DNA from: Chara braunii
Taxonomy: Eukaryota > Streptophyta > Charophyceae > Charales > Characeae
Direction of reading: 5' to 3'
Assembly (NCBI GenBank): GCA_003427395.1
Contig: BFEA01000176.1
Location: 1,842,693 to 1,875,822, forward strand
DNA: 33,130 nt
The notes under the pieces are model-generated. The model worked only from the letters and a program-made list of their open reading frames with translations. It ran no database searches and was not told the DNA's origin. Positions 1 through 9,000 of the stretch are shown here, piece by piece. How positions within the stretch are numbered: position 1 is the first letter of the stretch; every line of letters begins with the position of its first letter. The position numbers and the translations under genes are program-made.

Positions 1-475
1 CACCGAACTTCCCCCTCTTCCCGATTTCAATTCTACTCTCCCCTCCGAACCTCTCCGTCCTCCCCCGATCCCGATCCCGATCTCGATCCACCCCCACTGT
101 TCTCCTCATCCTCCATCCCGAGTTTCTCAGATCTCGACTCGATCCGTTTTTTTTTCTTTTCCCCATGCTGACTCCCCTTTCCCTACGTCCCAAAAAACCA
201 AAACTGACAAACCGCGAAAAAAAATGGAAAAAATGAAAAAAAACAAAGTGAACTTAAATGAAAAAAAACAAAGCGAACTTACCTTGATCTGCCATTTTTG
301 CCGGATACTGACGAGGGCGAACAATCACTTCTCATTTCTTCTCTGCCTCCGACAATGCACGCAATCTCTCTCTCCCCCTCCTTCGAGTCCTTGCCAACCG
401 CCTTCTATAATATCATGTAGCTCCCTCCCTCTCTCTCTCTCTTTGTTCCCAACCACCTGAAGGTCGAACGATTGA

Positions 476-477
<2 letters not shown>

Positions 478-532
<55 letters not shown>
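478..532. repeat. (CT)n microsatellite
   Basis: Uninterrupted CT dinucleotide array of about 55 bp. Confidence 0.97.
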
Positions 533-534
<2 letters not shown>

Positions 535-801
535 GGCTACCCCTCTCGTGCTGGGATCTTCGGCGCACAAACTGGCCGACGTGCGGGAGATCTCGAATAC
601 GACTGATGCAAACTGGCCGACGTGCTAACTGGCTGACGAAACAAAGATTCAAGATTCGCTCTCCACTGGTGCCGAGCGAAGAAACGAAAAAAAAAAAAAA
701 CAGTGCATTTTCCCGGTTCCCCGCACGAGATTCACGGTCCCCGAAATTCGGCAATGGGCCTCCCGGCGACAACCGTTAAGATTGTCGAGCAGCTCTGGGC
801 T

Positions 802-867
802 GGACGGCCTGATAGATGTTTCGGGAACCATCTGGCGCGAATCCCCGAAACCTCTATCAGGCCGTCC
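802..867. repeat. 66-bp hairpin (inverted repeat)
   Basis: The arms 802-825 and 843-867 (starting GGACGGCCTGATAGA) are complementary with one mismatch around an 18-nt loop. No coding frame or adjacent element explains the structure. It may be a small MITE remnant or a structured transcript element. Confidence 0.8.
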
Positions 868-2314
868 AACCTGCGCCTCGCCGGGCCGGCCCGCCCCAAA
901 CGCCTCATGCTTTGTCTGTCGGGCCCGCCTACCGGTCCCACCGCGTTTCCCAACATCGGAAATCATTCAATTAAAGAGTGTTAAGGGGAAAAAAAAAGCC
1001 ATTTTGCAGCCCGTTTGCACCCTTTTCGCAAAACACGCAACTCTAACAGCTTGCCCCGATCCGAGTAATATAATGAATGGCACACCAGGGCGTGTGTGTG
1101 TGAGGGAGACGAGAGAGAAACTGCATCCCAGCTTGGGAAGCCATAAAGCTTTCCAGATGAAACTCATTGTGCAGGTTATGTATGTGATGGTTTTGTGAGA
1201 GACTTCTCTTCCTCCATCCACAATTCTGGTTTTTGCCCTTATAACACGTGCAAATTGGTGGAATATAATACCATGTGTGCACCACAGCAGAAAATTGGCT
1301 CCACACCTGTGTAGTAAATGCTGGTATGGGCTGAGCAGGGCTTTGCCCACAGAAGCGCTACAGAGAGCACGCCTGTGAGGGAAGATTAAGGCATATCTGT
1401 CTTTCCACACGTCACTCCGTCAATCCAGCCACTATGCAGATCTAATAGAGTTCAGCGGTCCGTCGGAGCTACCTGTCTATCGTGCCCTGCCCATGAATGA
1501 CCCATCAAGACTTTCCACCTGTGCCAACCACCAAGCTTACTTGCCACTCCGTCCGAGCTGGCCTTAAGCGGACAAGAGAGCAAGAGATAGTCGTGTCGCA
1601 CTTGCGATCTTTATGCCCTAACTGTACGCTTTCCTCTAATTAGATTAATAATCCAGGCCGCTCAGACTTTACCACATTTCTTCCTTCCTTCATATATATG
1701 GACTTTTTATTCCAATCCAGTTCGGCCGACCATATGGTCGCCGACTATGGATGATACTATACGTAATACCATGATCGGCTGTGTCGAGGAACTGTGCCCT
1801 TGGCAGTGGGGCTGTGTGTGCACTTGTTTGGGTCCAGACGAAAGAATTAAGATTTGTGGTTAGATGGGCCATAACCGCAAAGCCAGACGCCTGCTACACC
1901 CCAAAGCTTTTCATCTTTTGTAGGATCCTCCCTGTTTTTGTCATGGATGTGCATTTTAACTGGTTGAAGTTGTTCTTAGTAGTGTATTTTCTTGGCCCCC
2001 CCACAACCATTTTTCTAACATCCCTATTGACAGGGATAGTGCCCCTTCTCAAGGAACTTATCCTCTATCCAATGTAGTTGCGTCGACCGTCCCCAGCGGG
2101 GGTCGGTATCCCCCACCCCTGATACTCCCCCGCCAACCCAGTGAAGATAACCATACATTAGCTCCTATTCTTTTCCTGTCCAAATTGTACCTCTCCTGTA
2201 CTAAATTTTCATCTGCGTCCAATAGTGGAATGTCTGCTGTCAAGAGTTTATTATTTCCAACATGCTGTGAAGACCACCCCCCCACACCCACCCACATGCC
2301 CCCCATCTCCCATG

Positions 2315-2373
2315 CGCGCACACACACACACTCACACTCACACACACACACACACACACGCACACACACACAC
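2315..2373. repeat. (CA)n-rich microsatellite
   Basis: CA dinucleotide array interrupted by CTCA and CGCA units. Confidence 0.95.
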
Positions 2374-2431
2374 TCCGACCAAACAGTGGCAAAATCATGC
2401 TTTTTTTGTGGAGTTGTGTATTGCCAACATG

Positions 2432-2553
<122 letters not shown>

Positions 2554-3029
2554 AGGTGCAGTGCTGCGGGCTCGCACTGGAGAGTGTGTCCCCTCTGACT
2601 ATTCCCCTGTGGATGCCAACCTTGACTATCAGCAACCACAGTTCTAACTCTCTCTCCAACAACAACGTTAAGGTCGATAGGACCATCCCCAGTCCATTTC
2701 ATAAGCCAACCACAGATACAGCAGGCACAAATTCCTCACACCGCCAAACTTCAGCATAGAAGGAAGATGAGCATTGCAGACATGAATAGATGGAATAAGC
2801 CTTCTCTATTGTCCAGACCGTACTGAGACAGCGAAGTCACTAAGGTAGAATTTCCTGCTCTGAAGACATGATATGTGGAAAACTCTCATTGCCATCTACG
2901 TCCCGCAAACATAGCTGAACATGTGAATTCTACTTCGCAGACAATCAAAGCCACTCACTACTTCCCCTGCCGGAAACAGAAGAATTTGCCCGGCAGGGGG
3001 TGTCAGGAGAATATTAGACGACCAGAGAG

Positions 3030-3248
3030 GCGGAAAACAATGGAGATGTGTGGTGGTGGAAAACTGTGGAGATACGCGGTGGAAAGCTGTGAAGACGTGT
3101 GGTCAAAAGCTGTGGAAATGTGTGGTGGAAAACAATGGAGATGTGAGGCGAAAAACAATGGAGATGTGTGGTGGAAATGTGCGGTGGAAAACAATGGAGA
3201 TGTGAGGCGGAAGACTGTGTAGATGTGCGGTGGAAAACAGTGCAGACA
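3030..3248. repeat. ~25-bp minisatellite 3' of NAF1
   Basis: Roughly eight degenerate copies of a unit like GGTGGAAAACAATGGAGAT with intervening TGTG. It begins about 250 bp beyond the NAF1 stop codon and could lie in the 3' UTR. Confidence 0.85.
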
Positions 3249-3495
3249 TGTCATGTCAAACATGCATGCAACTAAAGACAGCCGCAACAATTGCTCAAAA
3301 CTGTATCCCGAGCAGTCGAACTCTCTCGCGCATAATCATCATATACTCACCACCAGCTCTGAATTACTCTGCCATGGAGAGAGACCTTGGGAAGCTGACC
3401 AGTGGAGAGAAGACGTCCAAGCATCAAAGACCCCTCCTTTTTCTTCCTGGGGTCATGAGCAGCTATGTCCCCTCCACACATGTCTGGCCCTGTGG

Positions 3496-6054
3496 TCATG
3501 CACCCCTTTGCCAGTTTGATGGCCAGTTCTGGGGAGGTGGCATTGATGGGGGAGGAGGACCTTGGGAAGCTGACCAGTGGTTGGAATCATAAGGGCCTGA
3601 ATTTATGGATCGCTCCGGCTCAGGAGGACCTGACTGTGGCGGTCCATAACCCTCCCAGCTCGATGCTCGTGAACTAAAGGCTTGTGGACCTGATGGCCGG
3701 TTCTCAGATACGTTCAGTGGTCCTTGACATGGACGTCCAGCTCGAGGATTCGCCCAATTTGATGGCCCTTCCTGTGATGGTAAATAGCCTGCATCTGCCC
3801 CGCTCTGGCGACTCGGCGGTAATGCATGGAAGGCCTCCCCTCCCTTGCTTGGGGGACCAGTTCTAGGGGAATGTGGGCCACCATACCCATTTGCAGGCAT
3901 AGGCGATTGGCGTGGCCATACCTGCTGGTGAAAAGCCTGCTGTTTGTTTCCACTCAACAAGGCGGGGGGTGGTACATCCCGTTCATCGCGCTGCTGACGA
4001 TACGGAGATCTGGGAAAGGTGGTGTCGAATTCCCCTTGCGGTGCCGACGCAGATGCTGTCCTTGGCGACGTCAAATCTTCACCTGGAGGTCTGCGTGCCG
4101 ACATCGATTGCCATGAACCTGAGTTCCCGTGAACAGGGTTGGAACGGGGCTGCTGATGATGCGGTGCTGAACCTCCCTTCACGGGCCACCCATTTCTTAA
4201 CTGCCCGTTGTTGCTGAAACCGTCTACCTCCGGGGTACGTGGACGATGCGAGTTTGCTATTCCTCGAGGTTGCAAGTTACCTTCCTGCCTGGCATGAAGT
4301 CGAGGCGACAACCCTGGTTGGTGAAGGGAGTGAGACTGGGCCTGTGGTGAGGGAGACTCCCACTGTCGTTTCTCCCATGGCTTCTGGAACGGCTCGCTGG
4401 CCATCACTGCAACTGCTGCAGGTGGAGGCCCTGGAGGTAGAGGTGGCTGTGGCTGAGAAGGATGTCCTGAAGCTGGGTTTTCCAGTCCGAAGGAGTGCCC
4501 ATTACTACCATTCGGTGGAGGACCATGGAAAGGCTGCCGGTTTGTATCTACATATGAGCCTGGCCGTATATCACCACCTGCAGGGGTAGAAGATTCCCAC
4601 TGACGTGTTTCTTGAGGCTTCTCAAACTGCTCACGGCCTCCCACAGCGGTGGGCGCAGGGCAAGGGCCCGGACCCAGAGGCGGCCATGGCTGAGATGGAT
4701 GCCTGGAAGGAGTTTCGTGTTTGAAGTCCCCATTGCTAGCATCTGTGGGAATGCCCTGGGAGAGCTGTCTGTTCTTATCTGGGTATGAGCCTGGCCATAC
4801 ATCCCCAGCTCCACCTGCCATACTGGTAACTGGTCCCTGGTCATGCGGTGTCCATGCCCTCGAACACGGCGGTGCCTCGGCACCAGAAGGAACAGACCTG
4901 CTTGGCCACTCACGAGCGGAAGACGAAGACTGGTAACCATGGTGTCTTTTGTCTGAAGGGTACGGCGCAGAATCCATTGGCCTTGACATGACTACTGCTC
5001 CCTGCCTCTCGGGGGGAATTTTCTCGCGTTGCGGTTGTTGTTGCCACGCACGCACAGAAGGATCACATGCATCACGCTCTCCAGGGCCGTTCGGCCACTG
5101 CCGTGCACCAGAGGGAGAGGACGGACCACCATGCCGCCTCTCTTCGGTGAACGTAGCAGTCCTGGGAGCTTCTCTCCTCCACTGGGGCCCCTGGTCCTCC
5201 TGTCGACAAGGCGGCATTTGCTCCCGTTGCGCCAATGCCATCCGCTCTCGCCGAGGAGGTGGTCCTTCATCCTGCCTGTCCTGACGACGTGGTGACATCT
5301 GTCCAAACCGAGGAGGGGGTCCTTCATCCTGTGTGGAAGGCCATGGGCGTGCCTGATCTTGTCGAGGATACGGCTGGGCAGGCATGTGCGGCTTACGTGG
5401 TGGGTGCATCTGATCACGCTGCAAAGGGCGTGGTTGATCCCCCCATTGAGGAGGGGGCATTCGGTCCGGTTGAGGAGGCACCACCGAATCTGGCCGCTGG
5501 CCGGGCATGCGATCCGACTGCACAGAAGTCACCGGATCTGGTTGATGAGGCGGCACTCGATCAGGTTGGGGAGGTGGTCTCCAATCCTGTCGGGCCGGTG
5601 GGAGTTGATCCTGTTGATGATGAGGCATTTGATTGTGTGGGGGAAGAGGCCTCTTGGGACTTGGCTGCGAAGGTTGCATTGGTTGCAGTTGAGAAGCGGG
5701 CGCTCGATCTGCTCTAGGTGGCGGCGTTTGATCTCGGGAAGAAGCCCGCTGATGCACCGGCCCATTTGGAACGACAGGATTTGATGCACCCGACCACTTC
5801 CTCGGGGCAGAATAGAATGTCGAAGAAGGTTGAGCATCGTTCCTCTCTTGGACGCCCATGCCTCTCGGTGCCTCTCTGCGACTCCTCGTGTCCGACATAT
5901 GCTCTCGTGGATGATGTTGATAAGCATTATGTCGTGGCTGTTCGCCAGTGAGTTTGCCTGGTTCCGACGAAGACGACGTGCGCATTTCCTTCCTCCTCTT
6001 ATTAGCATCCAACCCCAGATTAGCCATTTGCTGCATTGTCTCCTGTGTGCCAGC
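3496..6054 (-). CDS. NAF1: NAF1 terminal exon: Pro/Gln/Arg-rich tail
   Basis: This exon has 852 codons and a TGA at 3498-3496. The open frame continues upstream to 6216, but the first plausible phase-0 acceptor is GTTGACCAG before 6054, preceded by a pyrimidine-rich stretch and a CTGAC branch-like site; an alternative acceptor (CACACAG) would start the exon at 6042. A basic start (NKRRKEMRT) leads into imperfect PQPDRMPP-type repeats (DNA roughly 5200-5600) and an RQDEGPPPR duplication. A tandem duplication of about 79 residues follows (DNA 4343-4820), each copy containing PGSY-D-NRQ, HPSQP-PPL and RQWES. The frame then runs through low-complexity Pro/Ser/Gly sequence to the terminal PPPPSMPPPQNWPSNW. 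Human NAF1 also ends in a Pro-rich tail, but far shorter. Assignment to the same gene rests on strand, phase and the absence of any other start, not on a conserved domain. Confidence 0.7.
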   Translation of the reverse strand, partial: AGTQETMQQMANLGLDANKRRKEMRTSSSSEPGKLTGEQPRHNAYQHHPREHMSDTRSRREAPRGMGVQERNDAQPSSTFYSAPRKWSGASNPVVPNGPVHQRASSRDQTPPPRADRAPASQLQPMQPSQPSPKRPLPPHNQMPHHQQDQLPPARQDWRPPPQPDRVPPHQPDPVTSVQSDRMPGQRPDSVVPPQPDRMPPPQWGDQPRPLQRDQMHPPRKPHMPAQPYPRQDQARPWPSTQDEGPPPRFGQMSPRRQDRQDEGPPPRRERMALAQREQMPPCRQEDQGPQWRREAPRTATFTEERRHGGPSSPSGARQWPNGPGERDACDPSVRAWQQQPQREKIPPERQGAVVMSRPMDSAPYPSDKRHHGYQSSSSAREWPSRSVPSGAEAPPCSRAWTPHDQGPVTSMAGGAGDVWPGSYPDKNRQLSQGIPTDASNGDFKHETPSRHPSQPWPPLGPGPCPAPTAVGGREQFEKPQETRQWESSTPAGGDIRPGSYVDTNRQPFHGPPPNGSNGHSFGLENPASGHPSQPQPPLPPGPPPAAVAVMASEPFQKPWEKRQWESPSPQAQSHSLHQPGLSPRLHARQEGNLQPRGIANSHRPRTPEVDGFSNNGQLRNGWPVKGGSAPHHQQPRSNPVHGNSGSWQSMSARRPPGEDLTSPRTASASAPQGEFDTTFPRSPYRQQRDERDVPPPALLSGNKQQAFHQQVWPRQSPMPANGYGGPHSPRTGPPSKGGEAFHALPPSRQSGADAGYLPSQEGPSNWANPRAGRPCQGPLNVSENRPSGPQAFSSRASSWEGYGPPQSGPPEPERSINSGPYDSNHWSASQGPPPPSMPPPQNWPSNWQRGA

Positions 6055-9000
6055 CTGGTCAACACCACAGAAATTTTGACGACAACAGTCAGAGAGCCAA
6101 TCTTCATAGCTTTTCTTTTGTTCTTTCGCTTTTCTTCTCAGCTCAATCAAAAGAGGAACACATGCATTATTTCTTCCAGCTTCAGATCTCCTTTGGCGTG
6201 ACTTCAAGGAATTCAAGATTCACAACACATCTTCACATTCACCTGCATATAACATCAGAGCGACTCAGGCAATCGCTAACGCGGTCTCGGCCTCGGTAAG
6301 GCACAAAGAAATGCAACTCTACCGAATATGCCTGGTCATTTATCGTCTCCTACCAACTTCACCCGATTTACAACATCCGGTCATTGTTGCAGTATCTGGA
6401 CTGAAAGTTGCCCCAAATACAGCTATAATGACCGGGCATTGTATTCAAGTACCGGCAGCGATGACAGCTTTGGCAAATCATGCATGTTATAGGATCGTAT
6501 CGGTTGCACTTAAAGTTCAACACCGCACACGATTTAATAACCGACTTGTTCTCCTTATTTTTCTTTCTTTACAAAAAGGGGTCAACTGCCTTGAGATATC
6601 ATCGTTGAACTGGCTGGGACAGATACCTTAGAATTGTTCTTTTTTTTTATAACAAATAGCATGTTTCATTATATAAAGAGCAAAAGGAGGCTGGGAATCC
6701 CTCCACACATCTCAACCCGGAAGACTGGGGCCATTACCCAGATTGGGCTCCTATTGCAGGGTGGTTCCTGTGCCTTCTATCTGTTCACGTGCTACTCCTG
6801 AATAAAACCGAAACTGGATTAACAACAAAAGCAACTAGCAATAAAGAAAGAAAAGTTTTATCTTACTCCCCGTTTACCCTTAGTTTTTCTCTACCCTCCT
6901 CTGTCTATCTTCTCCTTTCCCTCATTCTTTCCTCCCAATACTCGCCTTAAACCCTAAACCCTACTGTTAGTATTCCTCGTACCCTTTGCTTCGACCTTCT
7001 CATCCTCTCTGTCTCCACGAAAATACGAGGCCTGTGGGCCGGATAGTTGCTACTTTACCATTCCCTAGGATTCTGCGGTCGAATCTGTCTTTCAGATCCT
7101 GTGCTTGGTCCGGTTGCTGTCTCATCTGTCGCTGTTTTCTTTTCCACTGTGCCCAAACCTCCGTTTCCGTTAAGTTTGGGAGGACCTCCCTTGCTTCCTG
7201 TTCGTGCATCGGCCTCTTCCGTATTGTGATCTGGTGGCGTCTTTTCCAAATTGTCCATACTGTGTATTGTCTTATTGTTCTATTCTGTTCATCAGGATGC
7301 ATTTGGTTTCATACTCGGATTCGAACGCGGGTCTGTAATTCGACAGTGCATGGGCGCAGGAGTTGTACCAACTGAGATAGGCCAGTTGGTTCTCCTTATT
7401 CCGTCTCAAACTGTCCCTCTGTTAAATTGGAAAAACGATATTCCGCTCTGAATCCGGTGCACGCTATTCCCTGCTAGCTCAAGGACACGCCCCACTGGTG
7501 CTATGCTCATACATGGAAAGCAGGACCCTCGCCGTAAAAGCACCCAGGTTCGAACACATTAAGCCACCAGTACCTCGCCCACACATCGGCCCCAGGCCCC
7601 TCACCACGACTTTCGGAGGCCCGGAACACGATAACGGCCACCGATGAATTTTTTCAAAGGCAGCCCGGCCCCAAAAGTTGCGGCTAAACGAGCCCCATCT
7701 CTGAAAAATAGCTGGGAAAGGTACTGGTGCCATTACGGTGGTTTAACTAGTCTAACCATGTTGAGGAATAATATATGTACCTGGATGACCTGGGTTCAAC
7801 ACACCAATGCAGACCATAGCCAGACAGATCAGCAAGCCCCCGCCTTCCTTTTGGGAAACCCCACATCAAGACCTTATTTATGAGCGAATCTGGGGGCACT
7901 GGACTTGAGCTTACTTCAATGAATGGCTCTGTAGGACTGCAACTGGACAGGCAGACAGTCCTGGTGCAGAGTCTGCATCAACGCATGTAGTCATCCAGAT
8001 GCATTCTGACACAGTTTTTTGCACAAATAGCCCATGGACAAGAGGCACAAGTGTGGACATAAATAACAAGCACGTGACAAGATTGGGGCTGAAGAAGTGG
8101 AAATCAAAGGCGGCGGAGCAGCCTGCTTACTCGACCCCTCTAGTGTTGCCTCTGCATTGCACTGCAGCAGAGCGGGGTGCAGCCCTCAGTTTATTATTCT
8201 GCATACCATAGGTTCTTTTCAGAAAATTTTTGGATTTCCTTTTTTTTTTGGCAGGGACCTTGGCTGGCCCTTGCCCAGCCAGGCCGCCCAGGCCGCCAAG
8301 GTGGCCCACGCGGCCCGCGGCTGGTAGCCCAGATTTGGACGGAATTAAAGGGATTTGACAGTTTGACTTCTTTTTCATTATAATTTTTATCTTGAAGACA
8401 AGGAGAAATTCAGAGATGACCCTCAGCCAAAAGTTGTTTGTACAATGATTTCACACAACACATGTTTCAAATTCTTGTTTTCTTTTTCTTTTCCTTTGGT
8501 GCCGCGCCTGCTCCGCTCTTTGCTCAGGACTTGCCCTGCAGGGCTTACCCAAGCCGGAGCCGGGAGAACCCCTGAGATCCCAGCCCGCAGGAATGGTGAC
8601 ATCACACAAGATAGCATTCTATTGAGATTGAGCAAAGACTGCAAAACAAGGAGCAGGCCCGCTGCAAGTCAATCCTCCAACTATTTGGAGCAATCAATGC
8701 TTACCTAAACAAAAACAAAACCAAACTACGTTCAAATCAGACGCAAATAACGTAATACATTTTCGTGAATTTCTGCTATATGTTCAGGGATCCTTTGGCC
8801 ATACGTGTGTATGTCGCTTTTTCGCCCGTACGGAAGGAAGCCTGTTTATGTCGCTTGCCGGGGGAATACGAACCAGATAGACGCTCCCACAAATGGACAA
8901 GGAGCCAGGGCCAAAAGGACCTGCTTATCTTCTTCTTCTTCTTCTTCTTCTTCTTCGCCGTCGTCGTCGCCGTCTTCTTCTTCTTCTTCTTCTTCTTCTT

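Noticed and set aside
967-1410. 147-residue minus-strand frame in the left flank
   Set aside because: Its composition is not protein-like (rich in Cys, His and Phe in patches), with no domain and no plausible connection to NAF1.
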